NCBI GenBank assembly: GCA_947002045.1
Contig: CAMQJB010000020.1
Span: 1 to 35,937, forward strand
Direction of reading: 5' to 3'
Origin: an uncultured Collinsella sp.
GTDB taxonomy: Bacteria; Actinomycetota; Coriobacteriia; Coriobacteriales; Coriobacteriaceae
DNA length: 35,937 bases
Positions within the stretch are counted from its first letter, which is position 1. Each line of letters begins with the position of its first letter. The notes beneath the pieces were generated by a model. That model did not search any database, was not told the origin of the DNA, and saw only the letters and a list, made by a program, of their open reading frames with translations. The translations under genes and the position numbers were made by a program. Positions 22,973 through 31,393 of the stretch are shown here, piece after piece.

Positions 22973-24532
22973 ATGACTAACAAGATCGGTAAAAAGCGCA
23001 AGATCACATTCTGGACGCGCTTGGGCTTTGGTATGGGCGGCATGCTCAACTCCGGTGCCCTGACCTTTACGCACAGCTACATGGTGCTGTTCCTGTCCAC
23101 GGAGTGCGGCCTGTCCGCAGGCGAGGCTGCGCTGATCAGCTCGTTCGCCATCTATCTCAACGCCATTCTGTGCCCGCTTATGGGCTTTGTGGCCGATAAC
23201 TTCTACGCTACCAAGATCGGCCGTATCTTTGGCTGCCGCCGTTTCTGGATCTTGCTGGCAATCCCGATGATGGTCGCCGAGCCGCTCATCTTTGTGGCTA
23301 CGCCGTTCGGTTTCCCGTACTACTTTGTGCTGTACCTGATCTACAACGTCGCGTATACGTTCTGCACCGCCAACCTGTCGCCGCTTACCATCGAGATGAC
23401 CGACGACTTCAAGGAGCGTACGTACCTCACCGGCTACAAGCACCTCTTTGGTAACGCCGCCGGCTTCCTGATGGCAGCACTCGTCGGCTTTGGCTTTGGC
23501 ACCTTCGGCGAGACCAACCCGTTCAGCTACTTCATCATCGCTACGGTCAACGCTTCGGTCATGGCAATCTCGCTGCTGTGCGTGTACCTGTCCACGTGGG
23601 AGCACACCCCCGAGGAGGTGGCTCAGGAGAAGATCGAGAGCGTCGGCGAGGGTATCAAGAAGTTCTTCATCGACGTTGTCTCTACCTTCCGCAACAAGTC
23701 CTTCCGCAAGGTCCTGTATGCACAGGTCTCCACGAAGCTCGCTGCTGCCTGCTGGTCTGCCTGCCTGTTCTTCTTCATCGTCTACTGCCTGCAGATTCCT
23801 AAGTCCTATGAGTCCGTGATGGAGATGCCCGGCAAGGTCGTCGCTATCGTCTGCACCGCCATCTGGGTTGCCCTCATGGCCAAGAAGGGCTTCCACAAGT
23901 CTTGGTACCTGGCCAACGTCGGTTGCGCTGCGTGCATCATCGCCTACAACTACTTCGCCTTTGGTCAGATTAACGGCACCTCCACGGTCGCCATCGCCAT
24001 GATTGCCTACCCCATTATCTTCGCCATCTGGAAGTTCTTCTACGTTGGTTTCCAGTACCTGCCCGACGTTCTGCTCAACTACATCCCCGATGTCGATGAA
24101 CTCATCACCCTGCGTCGTCGCGAGGGCATCTACAGCTCCGCTCAGCAGCTCTGCCAGCAGATCGCCCAGGCTATCGCCGTCAACGCATGGGCTATTGTCC
24201 TTGCTGCCTCCGGCTTCATTCAGACCGCCGGCAACAGCGACGCCGTAACCCAGCCCGCCACCGTGCCTCTGTACATCTGCGGCTACATGCTCATCGGCTG
24301 CGCCGGCTTCTTCCTGCTCGCGGCTGTCCTTGCCCGCGGCATCAAGATCGACAAGGAGCAGTGCGACATCCTCTGCGACGAGATCAAGCGCGTCAAGGAG
24401 GGCGGCAAGATGGCCGACGTCCAGCCCGAGGTCAAGGCTCTTTGCGAGGAGCTCTCCGGCTTCAAGTACGAGGACTGCTTCGCTCACAACAACGTTGGCT
24501 TCCAGGACGGCAGCGTAATTCCCGCCGAGTAG
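22973..24532 (+). CDS. GPH-family (MelB-like) sugar:cation symporter
   Basis: Major-facilitator membrane protein of 519 residues with about twelve hydrophobic segments. The start GKKRKITFWTRLGFGMGGMLNSG and the loop PLMGFVADN fit the glycoside-pentoside-hexuronide:cation symporter family. ATG 22973 with GGGAG at 22964-22968 is chosen over in-frame ATGs at 22904 and 22922, which lack ribosome sites. Given neighbours for galacturonide breakdown and the shared LacI operators, the substrate is probably galacturonate or short, possibly esterified, oligogalacturonides. It is the only transporter in the locus. The long C-terminal tail (DKEQCDILCDEIKRVKEGG onward) is cytoplasmic and helical. Confidence 0.88.
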   Translation: MTNKIGKKRKITFWTRLGFGMGGMLNSGALTFTHSYMVLFLSTECGLSAGEAALISSFAIYLNAILCPLMGFVADNFYATKIGRIFGCRRFWILLAIPMMVAEPLIFVATPFGFPYYFVLYLIYNVAYTFCTANLSPLTIEMTDDFKERTYLTGYKHLFGNAAGFLMAALVGFGFGTFGETNPFSYFIIATVNASVMAISLLCVYLSTWEHTPEEVAQEKIESVGEGIKKFFIDVVSTFRNKSFRKVLYAQVSTKLAAACWSACLFFFIVYCLQIPKSYESVMEMPGKVVAIVCTAIWVALMAKKGFHKSWYLANVGCAACIIAYNYFAFGQINGTSTVAIAMIAYPIIFAIWKFFYVGFQYLPDVLLNYIPDVDELITLRRREGIYSSAQQLCQQIAQAIAVNAWAIVLAASGFIQTAGNSDAVTQPATVPLYICGYMLIGCAGFFLLAAVLARGIKIDKEQCDILCDEIKRVKEGGKMADVQPEVKALCEELSGFKYEDCFAHNNVGFQDGSVIPAE

Positions 24533-24555
24533 GGCAGGCGCATCGTCCAAACCAC

Positions 24556-24600
24556 AGGGCCGTGCCACCGGAGATCCACCGGCGGGTGCGGCCCTTTTTT
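24556..24600 (+). terminator. Intrinsic terminator of symporter gene
   Basis: GGGCCG...CGGCCC closes an imperfect GC-rich stem with an inner CCGG/CCGG pairing, followed by TTTTTT (24595-24600). The downstream GH28 gene starts 47 bases later and must depend on read-through or a promoter in this short gap (for example TAGTAT at 24609-24614). Confidence 0.8.
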
Positions 24601-24646
24601 AAAAACGAGTAGTATGAACTTCTGATTACATTTGAGGGAGAGACCC

Positions 24647-26242
24647 ATGGAGACGAACGTTATCTGGCGCAACGCCCGCGCGGCCGTTATTGAGCTCGAC
24701 GACGGTGGCTACTTTACCTGTGCCGATACGTGGGAGATCTTTGTCAACGATGAGCCCGTCGGTACCACGAATACGGTCGAGACCTATGTTGACGGCCTGG
24801 TTCCCGGCAAGCGCAACCTCGTCCGCTTTGTCTGCGGCGAGCGTGAGCTGAGTGTGGGCGTCACCACGCCCGCGGAGCCCTTTACCATCAACGTTCGCGA
24901 CTGCGGCGCCAAAGGCGATGCCGAGCACGATGACACCACCAATATTCAGGCTGCCATCATGGCTTGTCCCAAGGGCGGGCGCGTGCTGATTCCCGCTGGC
25001 AACTACCGCATCAAGTCCCTCTTCCTTAAGAGCAATATCAACATCGAGCTCGCCGAGGGCGCGGTGCTGCTGGCCCGTCACGACCGCGCGGCGCTTGCCT
25101 ACATTCCGGGCACGGTCACGGGTGACAAGGGCACCGGGTATGCCGGCACCGATATGCTGCCCCTGGGCCGCTGGGAGGGCGAGAGCTTTTCGACCTATTG
25201 CTCGACCTTTACGGGTCTGAGCGTGCACGACGTGTGCATCTATGGCCGCGGCGCCATCGACGGCCAGACCGATTTTGCCGAGGATAACTGGTGGAACAAG
25301 GACTTTAAGAATATCTTCCGCCCCGAGGAGGGCCGAGAGATCGCCCGCCCGCGCATGATCTTCCTGTCCGAGTGCCAAAACGTGAGCCTTGCCGGCTTTA
25401 CCGTCCGCAACAGCCCAGCATGGAACATCCATCCCGTTCTGTGCGAACACGTCGATGCCCTGTGCCTGTCCATCGAGGGTCCCAAGAACTCCCACAACAC
25501 CGACGGCTTCGATCCCGAGAGCTGTGGCTTTGTTCGCATCCTGGGTTGCCAGTTCTCGGTGGGCGACGACTGCATCGCCATCAAGAGCGGCAAACTGGGC
25601 ATTGAGCCCGAGCTTCGTCCCGCTACGCACGACGTGCTGATCTATCACTGCTACATGCACGATGGTCACGGCGCCGTGGTCCTGGGTTCAGAGGCTGCCG
25701 GCGGCATCAAGGACCTCACCGTGAGCAAGTGCCTCTTTGAGCGCACCGACCGCGGCCTGCGCGTTAAGACTCGTCGCGGTCGCGGCAAGGACGCCGTCAA
25801 CGAGGGCATCACCTTTGAGCACATTCGCATGGACGAGGTGCTCACGCCTTTCGTGGTCAATTCGTTCTACTTCTGCGATAAGGACGGCAAGACCGACTAT
25901 GTCCAGAGCCGCGACGCGGTGCCCGTCGACGACCGTACGCCCGGCTTTGGCGCCACGACGTTTTGCGATATCGAGGCCACCAACTGCCACGCTGCCGCCG
26001 CCTACATCACGGGCTTGCCCGAGAGTAAGGTGACGCGCCTGACGTTCCAGGATGTCCATGTGACCTTTGCGGCAGATGCCGAGCCCTTTGTGCCTGCAAT
26101 GGCCTGCGGCGTGGAGCCCATGGCGCGCCAGGGCATCATCGCGCAGAACGTGAAAGTCCTCGACCTGCAAAATGTGGTGATCGAGGGTCAGGATGGCGAC
26201 GAGCTGCAGCTCGAGAACGTCGATAAGATTGTCCGTTCCTAG
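24647..26242 (+). CDS. Polygalacturonase, glycoside hydrolase family 28, intracellular
   Basis: Hydrolyses alpha-1,4-galacturonide bonds. The 531-residue product has an N-terminal fibronectin-like domain (about residues 1-80) and a right-handed beta-helix GH28 domain. All catalytic motifs are visible: NTDGFDP (Asp286), GDDCIAIKSG (Asp307, Asp308), DGHGAVVLGSE (His341) and RGLRVKT (Arg372, Lys374). No signal peptide is present, as in exo-acting cytoplasmic polygalacturonases such as Thermotoga PelB; the added N-terminal domain also favours exo-action releasing galacturonate for UxaC. GGGAG at 24636-24640 supports ATG 24647. First gene of a run of esterases. Confidence 0.93.
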   Translation: METNVIWRNARAAVIELDDGGYFTCADTWEIFVNDEPVGTTNTVETYVDGLVPGKRNLVRFVCGERELSVGVTTPAEPFTINVRDCGAKGDAEHDDTTNIQAAIMACPKGGRVLIPAGNYRIKSLFLKSNINIELAEGAVLLARHDRAALAYIPGTVTGDKGTGYAGTDMLPLGRWEGESFSTYCSTFTGLSVHDVCIYGRGAIDGQTDFAEDNWWNKDFKNIFRPEEGREIARPRMIFLSECQNVSLAGFTVRNSPAWNIHPVLCEHVDALCLSIEGPKNSHNTDGFDPESCGFVRILGCQFSVGDDCIAIKSGKLGIEPELRPATHDVLIYHCYMHDGHGAVVLGSEAAGGIKDLTVSKCLFERTDRGLRVKTRRGRGKDAVNEGITFEHIRMDEVLTPFVVNSFYFCDKDGKTDYVQSRDAVPVDDRTPGFGATTFCDIEATNCHAAAAYITGLPESKVTRLTFQDVHVTFAADAEPFVPAMACGVEPMARQGIIAQNVKVLDLQNVVIEGQDGDELQLENVDKIVRS

Positions 26243-26258
26243 CTGGAATTGATGACCG

Positions 26259-26297
26259 GGGCCGCATTGCCGAAAAAATCGGCTATGCGGCCCTTGT
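26259..26297 (+). other. Hairpin between GH28 and esterase genes
   Basis: GGGCCGCATTGCCGA (26259-26273) pairs with TCGGCTATGCGGCCC (26279-26293) with one mismatch around AAAAA. It is followed by TTGTG rather than a T-tract, so it more likely stabilizes mRNA ends than terminates. Confidence 0.5.
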
Positions 26298-26337
26298 GCC
26301 ATGCGGCCGCGCTACGCATCATAACGAGAAGGTATAC

Positions 26338-27147
26338 ATGCTCAATAAAACGATTTGTGTCGGGGTCGATGGCTCGGATGCCGCGATCTCGTCCTATATT
26401 TTTGCTCCCACCGAGGATGCTTATGCCCTGGAACCCCGACCTGCAGTTTTGATTGTGCCGGGTGGGGGCTACGATCATATTTCGCCTCGCGAGGGCGAGC
26501 CGGTGGCGCTACGCTTACTTGCGATGGGGTATCAGGCTTTTGTTCTGGACTACTCGGTTGCGCCCGCCGCCTATCCGCTTGCATTGCAAGAACTTGCGCG
26601 GGCGGTCGATACCGTGCGAAGTCATGCGACGGAGTTTTGCGTCGATCCCAATCGAATTACGGTCATGGGTTTTTCGGCGGGTGGACACCTGGTTGGCTTG
26701 CTCGGGGCGCTTTGGGACAAACCTTGGCTTGCAGAGTCGATCGCGACATCGCCTGAGTCGATTCGGCCTGACGCACTTTGCTTGGGCTATCCGGTCGTAA
26801 GCTCGGGGGCCTATGCCCATCGTGGCTCGTTTGAACACCTAACGGGTGCCGATGACGTTTTGGCTCAAAAGTTGTCGATCGAGAACATGGTGGGCGAAGG
26901 TTTTCCCCGTACGTTCTTATGGCATACCGCCGAGGATGCATCGGTGCCAGTCCAAAATAGCCTTTTGCTTGCGCAGGCGCTTGCCGATCACGGGATTGGC
27001 TTTAGCTTACATATTTTTCCGCATGGAAAGCACGGAGCATCGCTCGCCACGGCCCAAACGGCATTTAAGGGTTGCGCCGAGCATATTCAGCCACAGGTTC
27101 AGGGCTGGCCTGAGCAGTTTGCCGCCTGGGAGCGTGATGGACGATGA
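26338..27147 (+). CDS. Alpha/beta-hydrolase esterase (acetyl esterase-like)
   Basis: Cytoplasmic alpha/beta hydrolase of 269 residues. The oxyanion-type motif PGGGYDHISPREGEPVA, the nucleophile elbow GFSAGGHL (Ser113), Asp199 in HTAEDASVP and His231 in FPHGKHG give a complete triad. This is the BD-FAE/acetyl-xylan-esterase-like type, and in this locus removal of acetyl groups from galacturonides is the likely role. AAGG at 26329-26332 supports ATG 26338; the longer frame from 26296 has no ribosome site. Its stop overlaps the next start as ATGA, so the two are translationally coupled. Codon choice is noticeably less GC-rich than in the flanking genes, a hint of later arrival. Confidence 0.85.
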   Translation: MLNKTICVGVDGSDAAISSYIFAPTEDAYALEPRPAVLIVPGGGYDHISPREGEPVALRLLAMGYQAFVLDYSVAPAAYPLALQELARAVDTVRSHATEFCVDPNRITVMGFSAGGHLVGLLGALWDKPWLAESIATSPESIRPDALCLGYPVVSSGAYAHRGSFEHLTGADDVLAQKLSIENMVGEGFPRTFLWHTAEDASVPVQNSLLLAQALADHGIGFSLHIFPHGKHGASLATAQTAFKGCAEHIQPQVQGWPEQFAAWERDGR

Positions 27148-29309
27148 ACGAAAGTATCAATGAGCTGCGTGTTTCGAGGGCTGCGTCAGGAGCGTATCCA
27201 ACGATTTCTGATGCCTTGGCGGCAACCGATCAACTCTATCCGGACGCCGAGCAGGCGGTGACGATCCATATTGATCCGGGTGAGTACCGCGAGCGGGTCG
27301 AGATCCATCGGCCGCATGTGACGTTGGCGGGCGAGACGGCTGACAGCGTGCGCATCGTGGGCAGCCTGGGTGCCAAGATGCCCTCGGAGGACGGCTCGGG
27401 TGTCGACGGTACGCTCGGCACGTTTAGGACCTATACCGTTTTAGTCGATGCCGACGACGTGCGGCTCGAGAACCTCACAATCGTCAACGATGCCGGCGAC
27501 GGTCGCGAGGTGGGGCAGGCGATTGCCCTGTACGCCGACGGCGACCGTTTGGTGGTCGACGCCTGTTGCATTACGGGGCGCCAGGACACGCTGTTTTTGG
27601 GCCCGTTGCCCCCGCGCGAAGTCAAACCGGGCGGATTCATTGGGCCCAAGCAGTTTGCGCCGCGTCGGGTGGGCCGTCAGTATTTTCGACGCTGCCGGAT
27701 TGAGGGCGACGTCGACTTTATCTTTGGCGGCGCGTGTGCCTATTTTGAGGGGTGCGAGATCCGCTCGCTCAACCGCAATATGGACGTGAACGGTTACGTG
27801 ACGGCGGCATCGACGCCCGAGGGAGAGCCATATGGCTTCGTGTTCCACGGCTGCTCGTTTACAGCCGCGCAAGACGTGGCACCGGATTCGGTCTATTTGG
27901 GTCGTCCTTGGCGTGAGTGGGCCCAGACCGTGCTGATCGATTGCTGGCTGGGACAGCATATCAAGCGCGAAGGTTGGTGGGATTGGGCTAAGCCGGCGGC
28001 GCACGAGAGGGCGCACTACGCTGGTGCAAGCCTACATGGCCCGGCGAGTGATGCCGAAAACTGGGTGCCATGGGCGCACGAGCTCGATGCGACAGCCACT
28101 ACCCGATACGCCCGCGAACAGGTGCTTTCCGGTGCGGACGGCTGGGACCCCGAAGGTGGCCCGGGCGACGCTGCGGAGACCGACAGTCTTTCCGATAACG
28201 GTCGCACGGTGCATATCGACACCTATTACGAAGACGAACTGGCGTTTCGTGAGCGCCTTAAGCGTGAGGGCCGCTCCGCCGCATTTAAGGGCACGACGCC
28301 CGAAGACTTTGAGGCATGGCAGATTGCGACGAGGGTTCGGCTGTTTGACCTGTTGGGCCTATCGATTATGGATCGCGTGTCGATTGAGGCGCGCGAGCTC
28401 GATCGGGTGCAGATTGCCGGCGGTATCGTGCGCACCCATGCGATGCTGCAGGTGGAGCGCGACGTTTGGATGCCGTTCTACCTGCTCGAGCCGCAGTCGC
28501 CTAAGCTCGATGCGCGCGGCCGCAAGTGTTGCTATGTCTGCCCGCATGGCCATCAGGGAGCAGGCGCCGCAAGTGTTGCGGGCGTGACGGGCGTGCCGGC
28601 GGTCGATGATGCTGTGCGTAAGTTCAATTACGACTACGGTCTACGTTTGGCGCGTATGGGTTACGTGACCGTCTGCCCCGACGCACGCGGTTGGGGATAC
28701 CGTCGTGACTGGAAGGGTCAGGGCGATGACGAGAACAGCTTTCTGCGCGGCACGTGCCTAAACCAGGCACGTATGGCCGAGCCACTGGGTCTTACGGTCG
28801 CGGGCCTCAACGTCTGGGACAACATGCGCTTGATTGATTACCTGGCGACACGCGGCGATATTGCCATGGATGACCTGGGTTGCTTTGGTTTTTCGGGTGG
28901 CGGCTACATGACGTTGTACCTGGCCGCACTCGACCCGCGTGTGCGCAAGGCGTTTGTCTCGGGCTATCTGTACGGTGTCGCTGATTCACTGCTGCACCTC
29001 AATGGCAATTGCAGCTGCAACTACACACCCGGACTTTGGCGCTTACTCGACATGGGCGATATTGCCTCGCTTATTGCGCCGCGCCCGTTGTTAGTGCAGA
29101 GCTGCGAAGAAGATCATCTGAACGGTTCGCGCGGGCTGAAAAATGTCGATGAACAGCTCAAGATCGTGCGCGATGCCTACAAGTTGCTGGGCCGCAGAGA
29201 TGCTCTGCGGCACGAGGTGTGTCCGGGTGGACACCATCTGGGAGTGACACATCTTGTCGAGGATATCGAATGGCTCGATTCGCACGTTGCGAAATGCGAC
29301 CGTGCATAG
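27144..29309 (+). CDS. Pectin methylesterase (CE8) fused to an alpha/beta hydrolase
   Basis: Two-domain 721-residue protein. Residues 1 to about 330 are a pectin methylesterase beta-helix (carbohydrate esterase family 8): GQAIALY (Gln125), GRQDTLFL (Asp148), GDVDFIFGG (Asp191) and YLGRPWREW (Arg254, Trp256) are the family's catalytic residues. After a Gly/Asp-rich linker (330-350), residues about 355-721 form a dienelactone-hydrolase-like alpha/beta hydrolase with PDARGWGYRRDW, the nucleophile elbow GFSGGGYM (Ser584), Asp657 in SCEEDHL and His697/698 in PGGHHLG. Its substrate is unknown; a second ester such as an acetyl group on galacturonate is plausible. There is no signal peptide, although most CE8 enzymes are secreted. 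Overlaps the preceding gene by four bases. Confidence 0.88.
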   Translation: MNESINELRVSRAASGAYPTISDALAATDQLYPDAEQAVTIHIDPGEYRERVEIHRPHVTLAGETADSVRIVGSLGAKMPSEDGSGVDGTLGTFRTYTVLVDADDVRLENLTIVNDAGDGREVGQAIALYADGDRLVVDACCITGRQDTLFLGPLPPREVKPGGFIGPKQFAPRRVGRQYFRRCRIEGDVDFIFGGACAYFEGCEIRSLNRNMDVNGYVTAASTPEGEPYGFVFHGCSFTAAQDVAPDSVYLGRPWREWAQTVLIDCWLGQHIKREGWWDWAKPAAHERAHYAGASLHGPASDAENWVPWAHELDATATTRYAREQVLSGADGWDPEGGPGDAAETDSLSDNGRTVHIDTYYEDELAFRERLKREGRSAAFKGTTPEDFEAWQIATRVRLFDLLGLSIMDRVSIEARELDRVQIAGGIVRTHAMLQVERDVWMPFYLLEPQSPKLDARGRKCCYVCPHGHQGAGAASVAGVTGVPAVDDAVRKFNYDYGLRLARMGYVTVCPDARGWGYRRDWKGQGDDENSFLRGTCLNQARMAEPLGLTVAGLNVWDNMRLIDYLATRGDIAMDDLGCFGFSGGGYMTLYLAALDPRVRKAFVSGYLYGVADSLLHLNGNCSCNYTPGLWRLLDMGDIASLIAPRPLLVQSCEEDHLNGSRGLKNVDEQLKIVRDAYKLLGRRDALRHEVCPGGHHLGVTHLVEDIEWLDSHVAKCDRA

Positions 29310-29377
29310 CCCCTTGGCATGCTGCAAATAACGGTACGTACCTGTATGGCCGCCAATGGGCGGATGAGGAGAAGATT

Positions 29378-30046
29378 ATGGAAACGAAGAACTTGAGTGA
29401 ATCGACCATTTGCTGCTTTGGCGATTCGACCACATGGGGGGATAACGGATGCGGCGCAGGCGGCAACGACATCTCTTGGACTTCGCATCTGGGCGCGTTG
29501 CTGGGAGGTGCAGTTGTCGAGAACTTTGGCATCAAGGGTTCGCGTATCGCCATCAAGGCCGACCGTACCGATTCATTTGTCGAGCGCTTGGACGGCATCG
29601 ACGATGCGGCCGATGTCTATGTTGTCTTTGGCGGCGTTAACGACTTTAGCCGCAACGTGCCGCTTGGCGAGTTGGGCAGCACCGATGTGCATGAGTTCTA
29701 TGGTGCGGTCGACTATCTGATCCGAACCATCACGGCGCGCTCACCTCAGGCAAAGCTCGTGTTTATGACGCCATGCAAGACGAGTGGTAAGCACGAGAAG
29801 GATATCCCGGCAAGCGATGAGGCGAACCATTTGGGTCTGACGCAAGACGCCTACGTGCGAGCGATGCTGGAGGTCTGTGACCGTTACTCCGTTCCGGTGA
29901 TTGACCTGTATGCGCAAAGCGGCATCAGCCCGTTTTTGCCGGAGCACCGCGAACTCTATATGCCGGACGGCCTGCATTACAGCCCGGCTGGCTATGAGCG
30001 CCTGGCGCATCGCATCGCCGCGGGCTTAGCCGCCGTTTGCCGTTAA
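29378..30046 (+). CDS. SGNH/GDSL-family esterase
   Basis: SGNH hydrolase of 222 residues. Block I is CFGDSTTWG (Ser17), block II NFGIKGSR, block III FGGVNDFS (Asn88) and block V DGLHYSPAGYERLA (Asp197, His200). The family includes pectin and rhamnogalacturonan acetylesterases, and the position between a pectin methylesterase fusion and GH105 points to deacetylation of imported oligosaccharides. AGGAG at 29367-29371 fixes ATG 29378; the upstream extension of the frame overlaps the previous gene and is not SGNH-like. No signal peptide. Confidence 0.85.
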   Translation: METKNLSESTICCFGDSTTWGDNGCGAGGNDISWTSHLGALLGGAVVENFGIKGSRIAIKADRTDSFVERLDGIDDAADVYVVFGGVNDFSRNVPLGELGSTDVHEFYGAVDYLIRTITARSPQAKLVFMTPCKTSGKHEKDIPASDEANHLGLTQDAYVRAMLEVCDRYSVPVIDLYAQSGISPFLPEHRELYMPDGLHYSPAGYERLAHRIAAGLAAVCR

Positions 30047-30060
30047 AAGTCTGCCGTTCG

Positions 30061-30098
30061 CGGGGAATATAGGGTTAACGTTCACCCTATATTCCCCG
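30061..30098. promoter_or_regulatory. 38-bp palindrome with LacI-type operator O1 at its centre
   Basis: CGGGGAATATAGGGT (30061-30075) and ACCCTATATTCCCCG (30084-30098) are perfect reverse complements, and GTTAACGTTCAC (30074-30085) sits with its centre at the same point, 30079.5. The palindrome may both close the SGNH transcript as a hairpin and present the operator for GH105. There is no T-tract. Confidence 0.65.
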
Positions 30099-30111
30099 TT
30101 CGCGTTACACT
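30081..30111 (+). promoter_or_regulatory. Candidate GH105 promoter
   Basis: -35 TTCACC (30081-30086) within O1 and -10 TACACT (30106-30111) or TTACAC (30105-30110) after 18-19 bases, with O2 directly downstream. Same plan as at uxaC and the symporter gene. Confidence 0.45.
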
Positions 30112-30114
30112 AGG

Positions 30115-30126
30115 GTTAACGTTCAC
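30115..30126. promoter_or_regulatory. LacI-type operator O2 of GH105 gene
   Basis: GTTAACGTTCAC, identical to O1 of this promoter and centred 41 bp from it. The flanking CTATCATT also follows O1 of the symporter promoter. Confidence 0.65.
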
Positions 30127-30153
30127 CTATCATTAACGTCAGAGGGGACAGCA

Positions 30154-31392
30154 ATGGGTTGCAATCAAATCCTGGACCGTTATATCGAGCAGTTGATCGA
30201 AACCTCTACGCCGCAGGCGCCGGCCTGGAACATCGAAAAGCTCCGTGCCGGTAAGGAGAACACCTGGAACTATATCGACGGCTGCATGATCAAGGCGCTC
30301 ATCGAGCTGTACGAGATCACGGGTGAGCAGCGCTACCTGACGTTCGCCGACGACTACATCGATTTCTTTGTCCAGGACGACGGTACCATCAAACATTACA
30401 ACCCCGAGGAGTACAACCTCGATAACGTTAATGCGGGCAAGACCCTCTACAAGCTCTATGACCTGGTGGGCAAGCCCAAGTATCGTGCGGCCATGGATAC
30501 CATCTATCGTCAGCTCGAAACCCAGCCGCGCACCAAAGAGGGCGTGTTTTGGCACAAGGCCGTCTACCCCAACCAGATCTGGCTCGACGGCATGTATATG
30601 GCACAGCCGTTCTACATGCAGTACGAGCTGAGTTTCCACAACCGTCGTGCCTGCTCAGATAGCTTCCATATGTTCCAGGTCGTGCACGACCTGATGCGCA
30701 ACCCCCTCAATGGTCTGTACTATCACGCTTACGACGCGAGCCGCAAGCAGTTCTGGTGCGACCCGGTCACCGGCCTTTCGGCTAACTTCTGGCTGCGCGC
30801 CGAGGGCTGGTTTGCCATGGCGCTCATCGACACGTGGGAGCTTATGCCGCCTTCGATGTCGGCCGAGAAGGACGAGATCCGCAAGATGTTCCACGACCTG
30901 ATTGACGCCATGCTGCCGTATCAGGACGAGAAGACCGGCATGTGGCATCAGGTCATCAACCTGCCCAATATCGCCCCCAACTACCTGGAGGAGTCGGGCA
31001 GCGCGATCTTTGCCAACGCCATCATGAAGGGCGTGCGTCTGGGCGTGTTGGGTGAGCGCTACTACCAGTACGGCCGTCGCGCCTTCGACGGCATCTGCGA
31101 GACCTGCCTTTCCGAGCACGATGGCCAGCTGGCGCTCGACAACATCTGCCTGGTTGCGGGCTTGGGAAACACCGCGCACCGCGAGGGCACGTTTGGTTAC
31201 TACATGAGCGAGCCTATCGTCAAAAACGATGCGAAGGGCGTGGCGCCGCTGGTGCTTGCCTATATCGAGACCATGCATCACGACAAACTGGCCGGCAGGC
31301 ACGACCCGCTTGCTCCCTCGGGCGTGTGCTCCATCGAGGACCCGTTTGGCGGATACACTCCGGGCATCAATGCCCGTAAGGGGTGTGAATAG
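30154..31392 (+). CDS. Unsaturated glycuronyl hydrolase, glycoside hydrolase family 105
   Basis: Releases the unsaturated uronic acid (4-deoxy-4,5-ene) from the non-reducing end of lyase-made pectin fragments. The 412-residue alpha/alpha-barrel protein resembles YteR/YesR: Asp90 in YNLDNVNAGKTL and the catalytic Asp145 in YPNQIWLDGMYMAQPF correspond to YteR Asp88 and Asp143; GLSANFWLRAEGWFAMAL is also a family signature. No signal peptide, fitting its usual cytoplasmic role. It starts a new transcription unit with paired LacI operators upstream and the isomerase gene one base behind. No polysaccharide lyase is encoded here, so the unsaturated substrates must be made by other microbes or by genes elsewhere. 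Confidence 0.92.
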   Translation: MGCNQILDRYIEQLIETSTPQAPAWNIEKLRAGKENTWNYIDGCMIKALIELYEITGEQRYLTFADDYIDFFVQDDGTIKHYNPEEYNLDNVNAGKTLYKLYDLVGKPKYRAAMDTIYRQLETQPRTKEGVFWHKAVYPNQIWLDGMYMAQPFYMQYELSFHNRRACSDSFHMFQVVHDLMRNPLNGLYYHAYDASRKQFWCDPVTGLSANFWLRAEGWFAMALIDTWELMPPSMSAEKDEIRKMFHDLIDAMLPYQDEKTGMWHQVINLPNIAPNYLEESGSAIFANAIMKGVRLGVLGERYYQYGRRAFDGICETCLSEHDGQLALDNICLVAGLGNTAHREGTFGYYMSEPIVKNDAKGVAPLVLAYIETMHHDKLAGRHDPLAPSGVCSIEDPFGGYTPGINARKGCE

Positions 31393-31393
31393 C

